In this document: in pieces, positions 1 through 10,778 of the stretch | Position numbering within the stretch: the first letter of the stretch is position 1 | How the letters are laid out: each line of letters starts with the position of its first letter | The notes under the pieces: generated by a model | The model's input: only the letters and a program-made list of their open reading frames with translations | What the model was told of the DNA's origin: nothing | The model's database searches: none | Made by a program: the position numbers and the translations under genes | Assembly (NCBI GenBank): GCA_951217055.1 | Contig: OX578276.1 | Span: 157,121,223 to 157,185,222 of the forward strand | Length of the DNA stretch: 64,000 nucleotides | Direction of reading: 5' to 3' | Source: Gerris lacustris | Lineage: Eukaryota; Arthropoda; Insecta; Hemiptera; Gerridae

Positions 1-535
1 TCGTATGTAACGTTGATAATAATATAATTGTCATTGTTAAATAAAATATAATGTTAGTGAAAAAAAAAAATAGTTCCGAATTTATTTACTTCACATAAAT
101 GATAACCATCTAGAGAGCTGATCTTAAACCTATAAAAGGACAACTCTTTGTACAACGGATCTCCCCAACACCAAATCTAAAGCGTGCCATCAATATTATA
201 ATTGAAATAACATAAATAATATAATCGATAAATAATATAATCGATATTTCCTGTTTTGCTGTCATTCAATGTTTATCTATCACAAATTTGAGTACCGTCA
301 AAATGAAGATTGCGTAAATTTGGGATATGGCAAAACAAATAAAATAACTCGCGGATTTTTTCCGAACTAACTTTCTGTACAGCAAAATTTGCTGAAAACC
401 AATTCAATTCTGCTGAAAGATGGCTAAAAGTATTAAAATAATGCATTGTCATCGTGTTCAGAGCTGTGCTAAAAGTTTCATATGTCTAGCTATTCGGGAA
501 GTTAGTTAGAAATCGATTGCTAGATTTGTACCGGA

Positions 536-570
536 CAAACAAACAAACAAACAAACAAACAAACAAACAA
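536..570. repeat. (CAAA)n microsatellite
   Basis: Eight to nine uninterrupted copies of the tetranucleotide CAAA/AAAC, ending in CAAGAAAACAAG. It is a simple sequence repeat; nothing in the flanks suggests a retroelement tail. Confidence 0.9.
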
Positions 571-916
571 GAAAACAAGCTAATAAAAACGTAGTAAAAA
601 ATCTAATGATTGCAGTAATCTTTGAGAAGAATATTAATATTTTTTTCGAAAAAATCAATGTTTAGTCCTATCACAATTTTGTTTGTGTAAGGGAAATATC
701 AGTCTAAACAAGAACTTTCCGTCACATTCTTTAGATTGTTACTCCCTTCTATTTTCTTGTAGTGGGAGTAACATTTTAAAGAAGTGCCCATTTTTATTTA
801 TTTAATAAGAAAAATACATAATCGAAAAAAAAACAAAAATAATACTTTTCCTACTATTAGTAGTGAGGAAAAGTAAAAACAAAAACAAAAAATAGTATAT
901 TATGTTACAAGGCTGT

Positions 917-1006
917 GAAGTGAGTTTTTTCTTTACCGCGGCAATTACATTTACTGTCGAGCGAAGCGAGACAGTAAATATTGCCAAGGTAAAGAAAAAA
1001 CACTTC
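917..1006. repeat. Long hairpin with GAGCGAAGCGA loop
   Basis: Arms 917-958 and 970-1006 are reverse complements with a few mismatches (GAAGTGAGTTTTTTCTTTAC at the left pairs with GTAAAGAAAAAACACTTC at the right). The 11-base loop GAGCGAAGCGA is itself a near palindrome. The same GCGAAGC-type core recurs in the repeats at 2.9 kb and 60.7 kb. It is a probable small foldback element. Confidence 0.75.
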
Positions 1007-2129
1007 AAAGTCGCGTAGCATATGCTATTTTTTCCGAGGTAGCAGACAATGAAAAAACATTAAATATTAATCACTAATCAATATATAATAATAACAAATA
1101 TTAGTACATACTTAAGACTTAAAAAAAGAAACCTTAAAATGAGGTTATACTATAAGAAAAGATAAATAAAACGCATTGACATCTAGCGGATTTTTATCGT
1201 ACTAGAAGCATTTCTACAAAGACTGCAGCACTACTAACGGAAGTTTTGACAACTACCCGCCGTAAAGAAAAAATCTTTTAGTGCCTAGGACGTAAAAGAT
1301 TTTTTCTTTACAGCTACGAGTAATGAAAAGATTTTTTAAGTCCACGTAATGAAAAAATGGATTTTAGCTATGTTTTTTAGGCTCTAAAGTTACTATTTCA
1401 CAGCCTACCACGGAAAAAAACAATTTTAAATAAATAAAGGAAAATGTAGTCATTACAAGCTAAACACATATTTCTTTAACTTAATTCTCCCTTTTTAGTT
1501 ATTTTTTCAATAAAATACTAATCAGCATTATTAAAGTTAATTTATTTAAATTTTAGTCGTAAAATGAAATGTAATTTTATTTTATTTTACCGTCCTGTAA
1601 AAACCCTGGCAGTTGATCGGGACTTAAACCCAAAAGAAAAAAAAAATTGTTCATGGGCTTATTATAATAAGGTTATTTGTTCATGTCTAAAACTGTTTAA
1701 AATCGCCACGTCTAGGGGGCGCTGCCAGGCCCCCTTCTTAACTACTAGGTGAATTTGGCAATAAGGGGGGGGGGGCGCCAATGATGCCTGTGACCCGGGC
1801 GCCTAAACCCATAGGGACGGCCCTGCCTTTATGTATTTGTTTTATAAAATAATACAAAAAAAAGAAACGGATTATCGCAGTCACATTACTGCTGGAATAC
1901 TCCGTGAGGGTAAAATCATATAACAAATGCAACACTTGCAATATCGCTTTGAGGTTGCTTCCTTGCAGGTCGCACGTGTTGCATGTATCGCACCCGCCGA
2001 GTGTATCGCCTAGTGATTGCCTCCCTATCGTTTCGTTGGTGGGTCCCCGCTCCTTTACCTAGGAAGCAACAGGGTGGCGATATCGTATCGCTGTTGCATT
2101 GCTGTTGTATCGCCCCGTGTGCGGACGGC

Positions 2130-2340
2130 CTAAACCGTTTAGATTTTACAGCGTATTATCGGTAGGGTAATTTTGCTATCTTTGCCCACCTACAGGGGGC
2201 ATAATATTGGAAATAGAAAAAAAGTTTCAAGTAAAAGTTTATTATTTTTGACTATAAAATCAAAATATGCAAGTTTTATTAATTTATCTCAAACTTTTCA
2301 AAAGTTAAGAGGGGGGGGGGGGGATTTTTGGACCACCCTG
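2130..2340. repeat. Fragment of the CAGGGTGGTC foldback family
   Basis: This stretch matches the right arm of the complete element at 10779-11838. It has the same 'cctaaaccgtttagatttta' block, the same 'ctatctttgcccacct' block, and the same end with a G tract (13 G) followed by GACCACCCTG. It is internally deleted relative to that copy and has lost the left end. Confidence 0.75.
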
Positions 2341-2815
2341 CGTAAACAAGTCTAGTCGAAGGAAGAAATCTGATAGATTGATGGGTTTCAAATATATCCG
2401 TTAGATAGAAACAAACACGTATTTTTTGTTAAGTAAAAATACAAATTAAAATAAATTCCAAAGAAGGATGAATGCAAAACAAAGTTTGGAAATTATCAGA
2501 TTGCTCCAGTAACATAAATTTTCCACAAAATAAAATAGAGGATTTTTTCTTATGGAAAGAGTTGCCTGTCTTTTTTGCTGGCTTCATAATTGATACATAA
2601 TTTTCTGGAATGTAAATAGGTGAAGATTTTTTAAAAGCATCGATTTATTGAAAAGCATAGAATCACCCTCATTTTGGGTGGTACTAGTCACAACAAACTT
2701 ATGAGAAATACTCTGAATATTTAAAATAAATAAAAATAAAAAATACTGTATATATAAATAATAAAAGTATATATTCAATTTTATTCAGACTGAAACAATA
2801 ATCTGAGTAGAAATA

Positions 2816-3490
2816 GTTATTTATGCACCTAGGGAGTAAAGTAAGCCATTATTCCCTGAGCGAAAAAGTTGGTTCTTGAGGTGAAGCCGAAGGAACCATG
2901 GTCCCTAAATCCCGAGGCGAAGCCGAGGGAATTAGACTCTTTAATTCCCGAGGCGCAGCCGAGGGAATAACTCTAATTAGCTCCCGAGGCGCAGCCGAGG
3001 GAGATAATTATCGCGAGGGGAATAATGGCACTTTACTCACGAGGTGCATACAATATTTTATCTCCAGTAGGAAGAAAATACACATTTTCGTCCATTGCAA
3101 ACTTTTTATTTATTATTTTAATAAATAACAATAATTATTAGCACTTTTAATAGCAGATATAAGAGATTCAATATTTAATATTAAAAACAAATAAGAATTG
3201 GAACTAAACTCAAATACAAGGTTATTTAGATGCAGGTTATAAATAAAGATAAACATGGTCAAAAAAGCGCAGTGCAGCCAACCTGATTTCAACAACTTCA
3301 TTACATTAGCCATACATTTTCTACTATTTATAAAATAATTAAGTTGCAATCTTTACTTTTTCGCCCTACTTTTACTTTTTCTCCCTACTTTTTGAGTTCA
3401 GGGATAAAAAGACCTGTTTTAGTTCCTCTAAACTAATTCAAAATCATAACTTTTTGTCCCTACTGGAGATAAATTATATTTTTCGAAGCA
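2816..3490 (+). repeat. Dispersed repeat with GAGGCGAAGCCGAGGG modules
   Basis: Between about 2870 and 3010 a 16-17 base module (CGAGGCGAAGCCGAGGGA, or CGCAGCCG variants) occurs four times about 32 bases apart. The rest is AT-rich and ends near TTTATCTCCAGTAGG. A close copy lies in opposite orientation at 60175-60860 and a diverged copy at 60860-61530. The modules leave an open frame (2898-3128) reading S-R-G-(E/A)-A-E-G repeats. The same frame is open in the inverted copy, but I see no other sign of a real protein. Confidence 0.8.
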
Positions 3491-5700
3491 GGGAGTTTCT
3501 TATTTTGCTGATCTAGATAATTCCAAAGACATGTCCATAAAATCTCATTTGCTCACCTATGAGTATCGCCCTCTTGCCATGTATAGCAGAATGTATCGTT
3601 GCTTTTTATTTCATAAATTGTGAAGTAAAGATTTAACTTTGACACATATTAAAAAGAGATAAAGAGCAGCTTGTAAGTAAAGAGCAGCAGCAGCAATTTC
3701 CCTAAGAATCTTTATGCTTTATTTTCTCAGCTCCGGCTAATTCCTTTCATAGCAAATGCTGGTTGTGTTCTTCTCTAAGCATAGGCTTCTGTTCTTCTGT
3801 AAAGCTATAAAATGCTTGGCAAAAGTCACACGTCTTTCTTTCTTAATAATTAATATAATATGGAGTAATAACTTATTAATTGTTACAATGGAGGTTCAAA
3901 TGGTTTTTAATTATGCTAAAGTTGTAAAAATGTATTTATTTTATTACCTTAGAGAAATTGTTGTAGGTGAAGTATTTAAACATAATACGAGTATACCTAT
4001 TTGGATCTTTATAATTTTTTCTTTGTTATATTTGTATTTATTTTGTCGTTATAATTATATCCAGTAATTTGTTGATTATTACTGGTCTTATATTACTTTG
4101 CTTTGTAAGTTTCATCGCACATTTCCGTTTCCCCAATTTTTAACCACTTCCCGTGATTCAATCTTCCTCAAATTTTGCAAATAGATACAACTTAGGTGAA
4201 CAATACAGAAACCAAAAAAAAAATAAATAAATAATAAAAATATGGCGTCAAATTTATTTGGTTTTCAAGTTTCATCGCAAACCTATTACCCCAATTTTGA
4301 ACCACTTACCGTCATTTAATCTTCCCCAAATTTTGCACATAGATACAACTAAGGTGAACAATACAGAAACAAAAAAAAAAAAATAAAATAAAAAAAAAAA
4401 AAAAAAAATTGAAATTAAGACCAGTTTTGAAAAATAGCATTTTTATATTAATTATTAATTCATTTATATTTTCAAAATCAAGACATCTTATTTCTTCTAA
4501 ATGTTTATTAACCTTAATTCTAGCCAACTCTACTATAAACCTACCCCTACTTGTAAGAACTAAATAAAATAAGTTATATCAATACTTCAACTTTTAAGTT
4601 TACTCCAAAAAATGTCTAGCTAAAATTTTACAGTTCAACTGTTTCTAATATTATTAAAACTAATATTCCTAAGGAAACGGACTTTTTGCGAACACACAAA
4701 ACAAATAATAATCAAATAAATACACTAATTTTTATGTATACAAACATTTTTAGTTTCAAACTGACACATTTACAGATCAAATTTAAAAAAAAAAATGTAT
4801 GATTTCAGAAACAAGAGTGTCAAATATTTATATTAATGACTTTAATGTATTAGAACGATGCCTAAGTTCTAAGATATTAATAACAATACTGCCACAACTC
4901 CAAAAAATGTTTATGCATGACCGACACATTATAGAAAAATACAACATTACGGGTAAAATATCCAGTACCTACTCCAAATTTTTTTTTGAAAAGAAACATT
5001 TTATAGGTAAATCTAAATTTAACCACTATGATTTCAGAAACAAAAGAGCCTTAACTCAAAATAAGACCTTATTGCAATTGTAATAAAGAATGTTTATTTG
5101 ATAATTTTAAATTCAAGAGAGGGTTATTTCAAAATGTGACGTTATTGAATCGAAACTAAGACAACGAAATTCTCGTCTTAAGGTCCAAACTGAATTATTT
5201 TGAAATGAGACAGTTTAAAATCAAAATAATTCTATTTCTGTTATAAGACTAATCAAATCAACACAGTCTTATTTTAAAATAATGCAATATTGTTTATAAA
5301 AAATAACAAAAAGAGTTCTCACCTATAGTGTTAAAATGCATTTTAAGTTAATTTTTTTGTACAGAAAAAACACGGTTCTTGTCCAGTGTCTTGATATAAA
5401 CAGAAAATACGTCAGTCTTGTAACCCAAACCCAGCTACTTGTGAGATAACACTGCTCTCTACAGGTTTTTAATAAAGATAGAAATGTGACGATTATACCA
5501 TCAGAATCAGCGCGAAATTTTGAGTTAGACCATTTGACAAACTCATTTTCGACATTTTTTGAGTTGTCAGTTTTTTCCGGACCAGCGATATAATAAAGAG
5601 GGGTTTTAGTGAGTAAGAGTCTCACACACAGGGGACTGCTATAAGTTCCCTGACAGTGCATGAGCATTTCCCTAAAAGAAAAATAAAAATTGTTTCGACA
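3490..5700. other. AT-rich spacer with one 160-bp duplication
   Basis: No convincing gene. Open frames at 3756-4067, 4799-5083 and 5323-5667 (minus) are low-complexity or hydrophobic translations of AT-rich DNA without motifs. A direct duplication with 160-bp period lies at 4102-4420 (separate entry). Confidence 0.55.
4102..4420. repeat. Two tandem copies, 160-bp period
   Basis: The block starting AAGTTTCATCGCA at 4108 is repeated at 4268. The copies share 'ccccaattttnaaccactt' and 'gatacaact(t/a)aggtgaacaa', and each ends in an A-rich run (AAAAATAAATAAATAA and A14-like tracts). A-rich ends of both units suggest tandem insertion or duplication of a retroposed sequence. Confidence 0.75.
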
Positions 5701-6475
5701 GATGTTAATTTTAATAAATATAATTTTTATATCTAGTTGTTTGCTACATTGTATTAGTTAGTTTATAGGGGAAAAAACCTTTGTATATTATACAATTTTA
5801 TTATTTTTTTAAAAAATATGTAAAGCAACTCATTTAAAACCCAATTGGCTTATCCACTGCTTTGTCTGATTTATGACAATATTACAATCGTTCATATAGA
5901 AGAGCATATTTATGTTTATTTAGAATTTTGAAATTTATATTAAAATTATGTATTATATGGGTTATTTGGAATAAATTATATACTTGTTTATTATGTTATG
6001 TTTATTATCTAACGCTTTCCTGTTCATAACATTAAAACCCTAAATGCTTTTGAAACCAATATATTACATTATTTAATGGGTCACTTATTTGCTGAAGTGT
6101 TCAACATTATTTTTTATTTTTTATTTGCTAAAGAATTCAACATAATGTACTTTTTTAAGGCACAATATGTAATTATTGGATTAAAACATTTATAGTAAAA
6201 ATATAATTTTTGAAAAATAAGATTTGCTATGATTTGTAAAACTAAATGTTATTTATTTTATTATTTAAATTTAAATTATTATTTTCAAGATTTGTTACTT
6301 GATTTTTATATAGAGATTTATCATCTGAAAACTGAAACTTTGCTTTGAAAAAATATAATTAACATTTATTTCTACAAATGACATGCATAGAAAGTAATAT
6401 AAAAAATCACAGGGAAGTACTTTTTAGGGTTTTGTAGATGATTAAGCATACCCGTTATGTAATTATGATTTTTTT
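5700..6475. other. Very AT-rich spacer, nothing recognised
   Basis: The stretch is almost pure A/T with many stop codons in all frames. No repeats, exon borders or RNA-like folds stood out. Confidence 0.5.
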
Positions 6476-6483
6476 TTTCGATC

Positions 6484-6512
6484 CTAAGGGTCCCAGGTTC
6501 GATCCCCCGGGA
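6484..6512 (+). repeat. tRNA-like B-box fragment
   Basis: CCCAGGTTCGATCCCCCGGG contains a perfect polymerase III B box (GGTTCGATCC) in a T-arm-like stem. No A box or full cloverleaf precedes it, so this is a tRNA-derived repeat fragment rather than a tRNA gene. Confidence 0.4.
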
Positions 6513-6570
6513 GGTCACAATGTTTTTTATAGGTAATAACGACAAGATAAATTACATTTTTGGATATTTT

Positions 6571-7400
6571 CATCGCCCAACCATACGGTGTAACCATGAA
6601 TCATTTCAAAATTTTAAGACCAGCCATTATATAAAAAATTTGGGGGGGGGGGGTTTGGGGGTATATTTTGACTTAAAAATTTAAAAAAGCAAATATATAT
6701 TTGTATCCTACTCTTCAGCAGCTTTCATTTGATACCCAACTCAAAATTTTTAAAAAATAAAATTTTGGGCGCACTCCAAATTTTCGCGCACAAAATTGGT
6801 AATTTTTAAAACCTGGGAATGAACTCCCGGAAATATCATCGCCTCACTATAAGGTATTAGTATGAATTATTTCGAAATTTTAGCACCAGCCAATCTATAG
6901 TGGTTGGGGGAAGGGAATGTTTTTGGGGTATATTTTTATTTTTTTCCCCTATAAGGATTGCAAATTTTAAAAAGCATATATATATATTTGTGTTCTACTC
7001 TTCAGCAGCTTTCATTTAATAATCAACTCAAAATTTTAAAAAAATAAAATTTTGGGCGTACTTCACTTTTTCGCGCCCAAAATTAACAATTTTTGAAAAT
7101 TTGGAATAAACTCCCGGAATTTTTATCGCCTCACAATAAGATATTAGCATGAATTATTTCAAAATTTTAGCGCCAGCCGATCTATAGTGGTTAGGGGGGG
7201 GGGATTTTTTTTGGGTATATTTTGATTTATTTAACCAATAAGGAATGCAACATTTAAAAAATCATATATATATTTGTGTCCTACTCTTCAGCAGCTTTCA
7301 TTTGATACCCTACTCAAAAATTAAAAAAAAATATAAATTTTTGAGTTTACCACATTTTTTCAAATTGCGCATGCGCAAATCTAATTATGAACTTCTGTAT
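6571..7400. repeat. Three tandem G-tract repeats of about 270-290 bp
   Basis: Units begin at CATCGCC(C/T)(A/C)AC near 6571, 6837 and 7123. Each has the order: 'gaat(t/c)atttc(a/g)aaattttag', a G-rich tract (G12 at 6642, a broken G run near 6905, G10 at 7194), 'ctactcttcagcagctttca', then a poly(A)-like and TTTTGGGCG segment. The same 'cttcatttgatacccactcaaaatttt' theme appears in the repeats at 58.8-59.5 kb, so the two arrays are related families. Confidence 0.8.
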
Positions 7401-7479
7401 ATTTTCCCTGTGGTTGGGTCAAAAAGTTGCACCAGTGTTTCAAATTTCAGTACTTTCGCTTAAACGGTTCGGGCCCTAT

Positions 7480-7560
7480 GAACCAAAGAGCGACGGACGG
7501 ACGGACACATCACCCTCGGTATAAGGGTTTTGAGAAGTATCTACAAAACCCTAAAAATCG
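7480..7560. repeat. GACGGACGGAC / CCCTAAAAA terminal module
   Basis: A short (GACG)n-type microsatellite is followed by 'aagggttttgag...aaaaccctaaaaa', a small hairpin. Similar 'cagacagaca ... ggaccctaaaaa' modules occur at 28430-28500 and 59610-59730, next to 'caaatttcaa' boxes. This marks the end of a widely dispersed repeat class. Confidence 0.5.
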
Positions 7561-7620
7561 GGTACGGGGTACCTCGGAACTTTTCCTAACTTTAGAGCTT
7601 TGCTGCTTCCAATGCAGTGC

Positions 7621-7705
7621 TGACCATGTCCAATGCTGCTTCCTCCTGCTGCAAAGCAGCAGGAGGAAGCAGCATTGGACATGGTCAGTACTTGGATGGG
7701 TGACC
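7621..7705 (+). repeat. 5S-rRNA-like box joined to a perfect 32-bp palindrome
   Basis: Arms 7621-7652 and 7656-7687 are perfect reverse complements around an AAA loop. The right arm runs straight into CAGTACTTGGATGGGTGACC, so that 7667-7705 reads like the 5S rRNA internal promoter: AAGCAGC (A box), GGTCAGTA (intermediate element), CTTGGATGGGTGACC (C box). The 5' half of 5S rRNA is not present. This is a 5S-derived SINE-type head or 5S pseudogene that has been inverted on itself; it is not a functional 5S gene. The 5S assignment rests on recall of the conserved boxes. Confidence 0.65.
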
Positions 7706-7903
7706 TTTCTTAACAAACTGATTTATTATCATTCTTCAAAAAAACCTTATTTTAAATACCTATATTTTATTTAATTATAGCTGGATACCCGTGGTTCGCT
7801 ACGGAGTGTTATTTTAATTTGATAAGTTTATACACTACTGTCAAGAAACATTTAAATTATTTCACTATGAGAGAATATCTAGCTTCGATCCCTCCCACTT
7901 ATT

Positions 7904-7966
7904 CCCCCCCCCCCCCCCCTCTTTTATAAATACTTTGAAAATATCCTAAATTCACCCCCCCCCCCC
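7904..7966. repeat. Two poly-C tracts
   Basis: C16 (7904-7919) and C12 (7955-7966) lie in AT-rich DNA. They are the complementary counterpart of the many G tracts elsewhere in the window and imply inverted copies of G-tract repeats. Confidence 0.85.
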
Positions 7967-8002
7967 AAATGAAAATATGACAAAATTGTACATAAAAACA
8001 AT

Positions 8003-8874
8003 AGATGTGAGTGAGTTAGTGAGGTACGGTCTAAAGAAAAAACTTGTTTACCAACTAGTTCCGTAAAATATATTTACATCATCAGGGTAACATATATATG
8101 AACACAATACAAGACTATAAAGAAAGTTCTATGGTAAAGTTTGGAATGTGAATAAGTGAGATTGGAGAAAACAGAGTTTAAGGATTGGATTAGTTAGAGG
8201 AACACAAGGGTGGGGAACAAAATGGAGATGAGAGGATTAACAGTAAGTGATCAGGTAAAGGTTGCAAGTTAAGGTAAGGGTAAAAAGGTGGTGGTTCCAT
8301 AGTCCTTGCTCAAGAACCTAATTTTTATAGAAGAAATGTCCTTGAAATGTACTATATATCCAAAACTAATAACACCGTTAATTTTAGAACTGACACGAAT
8401 AACCTCAGTATCTGTTATCATAACATTATATCTAATTTTTAATTTGTATATTCACCTCTCTTCTCCTTTCTAGTCTTGCCTTTAATTGTTTAAAAATTCA
8501 TATTTATAGTTAACCACTGTGCAATATATATTTTTGTTATTTTAGTTTTTAAGTGTTTGTTGTAATATCTTTAAGTTAAGGCAACCCACCACCTTTTTAC
8601 CCTTACCTTAACTTGCAACCTTTACCTGATCACTTACTGTTAATCCTCTCATCTCCATTTTGTTCCCCACCCTTGTGTTCCTCTAACTAATCCAATCCTT
8701 AAACTCTGTTTTCTCCAATCTCACTTATTCACATTCCAAACTTTACCATAGAACTTTCTTTATAGTCTAGTATTGTGTTTATAAATGTTACCCTGATGAT
8801 GTAAATATATTTTACGAAACTAGTTGGTAAACAAGTTTTTTCTTTAGACCGTACCTCACTCATTCCCTCACATC
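8003..8874. repeat. 872-bp foldback element with ~290-bp arms
   Basis: Arms 8003-8294 and 8586-8874 are nearly identical in reverse complement, and the loop is 8295-8585. The outer ends are AGATGTGAGTGAG / CATTCCCTCACATCT. Each arm carries a CTGATGA-stem-GAAA type motif near its outer end (intact on the plus strand at 8793, mutated on the minus strand at about 8059-8087). No transposase frame is present. Confidence 0.85.
8793..8820 (+). ncRNA. Hammerhead-like core motif
   Basis: CTGATGA (8793-8799), one extra T, then GTAAA...TTTAC able to pair as stem II, then GAAAC (8816-8820). This is the order of conserved elements of a hammerhead ribozyme. The extra base between CTGATGA and stem II departs from the consensus. 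Stems I and III were not established, so self-cleavage is unproven. Confidence 0.35.
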
Positions 8875-8879
8875 TATAC

Positions 8880-9400
8880 TTTACGGTTGCTAACTTCATC
8901 TTAATCATAAAAACAATGATTGTACTCCTAAGGAGCTTTTTAACGAAATGCGCATCATGAAGGGTCTTCATTACTTTGATCCCTTATTCATTATTTGTAT
9001 CCCGTACCCCTGTGACTATAACTGTAGATTTGAATAACGAAATAATAAATAATAAGAAATTTCCATTTTACCCCCTCCTAAATGAAAATATGGAAAAACT
9101 TTACATAAGAACAATTATTTTTCTCTTAAAGAGCTTTTCAACTATATGCATTATGAAGGGTATCCATTACTTCGTCATTTGTACCCCGTACTCCTGTGTG
9201 TAGGCAGTGACCTTCACCTTGTATTGAAGAAAAAAGGAAAAGTGTAAAAAGTAAAAAAGTGTAAATATTCATCAAATTGGGATAAAATTGTAGATTTGTA
9301 TAAAAGATATACCCTCATACGGATACTCTTCTTTTTATATTATAAGATATAGCTATATTTTCTTTTATTCAGAGATATCGTGATGTGTCAGTCAGTCAGT
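8880..9400. other. AT-rich spacer, no gene seen
   Basis: The open frame at 8976-9203 lacks recognisable domains. The stretch carries internal duplication ('ttgtatcccgtac(c/t)cctgtg' near 8995 and 9178) and nothing else I can name. Confidence 0.5.
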
Positions 9401-9419
9401 GAGTGGTATTTGGATTTTA

Positions 9420-10080
9420 TATATATAGATTTAAAGTTTGGCGGTATTTTGACAGATGTAAACAAACTCTGACGTCATCAAAATTATCGCACTAATAAAT
9501 AAATATATTCGCTTATAACTTTTAAACTAATTAATGGAATTTCATAGGGGTTTTTTTATATTTGTTCCTTGTTTTTTACCGGTTCCAACGATATGCTATA
9601 CGTCAAAAACCTAATTTATACTTTCGGTATTATTAAACTTCAAAGTTTAAAAATCAAAAAATGATAACTTCAAAATGGCGGCCAATAACAAAATGAAATT
9701 TAGTGGGCTAGTTTGTCATACAGGGAGGTATATTTGTGCCAAATTTCAACTCGATCAGGACTATTGTCGATTTATTACCATTTTTTTTTAAATTTTTGCT
9801 GACTCGACAAACTGGGTTCAAGATGGCGGAAAAATCTGATTTTCCGGGCGGCACCACTATAGGTAAGGACTGATTTTTCTGCCAAGTTTCAACTCTCTAG
9901 GTTAAATACATTGAGCGCTACGATGATAACACACACATACATACATACAGACGTCATGCTGAAAACCACTCAGGAGGTCTTAAAAACACCCAAAACAGAT
10001 AATTCCGTTGAAATCTTGAAAACAATTTTTTTTGTGAAAACGGTACTTTTCCTACTATAGGTAGCGAGGAAAACTAAAAA
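9420..10080. repeat. Dispersed repeat ending in a TTTTCCTACT...AGGAAAA hairpin
   Basis: The unit contains 'tgccaaatttcaactc' (twice, about 9760 and 9875), a (CATA)n/CAGAC stretch at 9940-9955 and a terminal hairpin 10046-10076 followed by CTAAAAAG. The hairpin recurs at 842-877. A 3' hairpin followed by CTAA resembles a Helitron end, but no Rep/helicase coding remains, so the class is open. Confidence 0.45.
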
Positions 10081-10478
10081 GTACAAGCAGTGCTATCTAG
10101 TAGAGGCTTACGAACTAATTTAGTTCTTGGGGCAACCGCTAGAAAGCGCCACCGTCAATGCACCGATTTGGCACCAATCTGGCAGGTCTATAATATAATA
10201 TATCTTAGGTTTGTTCCAACAGCCAATTCGAGGACAGAATTAATTGTTTTAATAGTTCAGTTACCAAATCTCACTCTTTTTAATTAATGTTGCTTTTTGT
10301 ATTTCCGTCATTGTATGTGTTTTAATTGTTAAATAGAAACTTTTTATAGTAATAATTTTGCTTCCTCTGTGTGGAAGAGTAGTTTTAGTTGTTTATTTCA
10401 TTAACTGTTGACAAATCTTTTCTTAAAAATGCTATAAACCCTATTATATGTATTAACTACACTTGATGTTAAAAAGGC

Positions 10479-10504
10479 CTGAAGATGTTCCTAAAGGAAC
10501 GAAA
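10479..10504 (+). ncRNA. Hammerhead-like core motif
   Basis: CTGAAGA (10479-10485), T, then GTTCC / GGAAC as a perfect 5-bp stem with TAAA loop, then GAAA (10501-10504). Hammerhead cores tolerate any base at the fifth position of CUGANGA. The extra T is the same deviation seen at 8800. It is probably the edge of a Penelope-type or similar repeat. Confidence 0.35.
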
Positions 10505-10778
10505 TATAGCCACATTTTCATGAAGTAGTTCTTATTATTATTATATTTATTATTTTTTCACCCCTCACAGACCCAACAAATTCAACATAAGAACTTACAG
10601 GGGACCACTACCTAATAATCTTCAATTCGAGGACGGTTCTAACCAGTTCAGGATTTTTTAATGCGCATGCGTCTATGAGGACTGGTTCAGAACTGGAGGC
10701 CGATTCTGTAACTTTTTTTATATATATCAACTGTGTTGTTATATATCAAACATTGTTATATATCAAAGTGTTGTTATA

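Larger units (their letters stand above)
1..1690. other. AT-rich spacer, no gene seen
   Basis: No open frame here looks like a protein and no splice-bounded exon is recognisable. It holds a (CAAA)n microsatellite at about 536-570, a long hairpin at 917-1006 (separate entry) and, at 842-877, a short self-complementary block (TTTTCCTACT...GAGGAAAA). That block recurs at 10046-10080, so it is the edge of a dispersed repeat. Confidence 0.6.

Noticed and set aside
2898..3128. Frame with SRG(E/A)AEG repeats, mirrored at 60541-60771
   Set aside because: Both come from the GC-rich repeat modules. The periodicity is at DNA level and the frames end in AT noise.
3756..4067. 103-codon hydrophobic frame
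   Set aside because: The translation is dominated by Leu, Ile, Phe and Tyr from AT-rich DNA, with no motif and no start context or neighbouring exon.
5323..5667. 114-codon minus-strand frame
   Set aside because: No recognisable domain and repeated low-information segments; considered chance.
7667..7705. Functional 5S rRNA gene
   Set aside because: Only the internal-promoter part resembles 5S; the 5' half is replaced by an inverted copy and the 3' end does not close the molecule.
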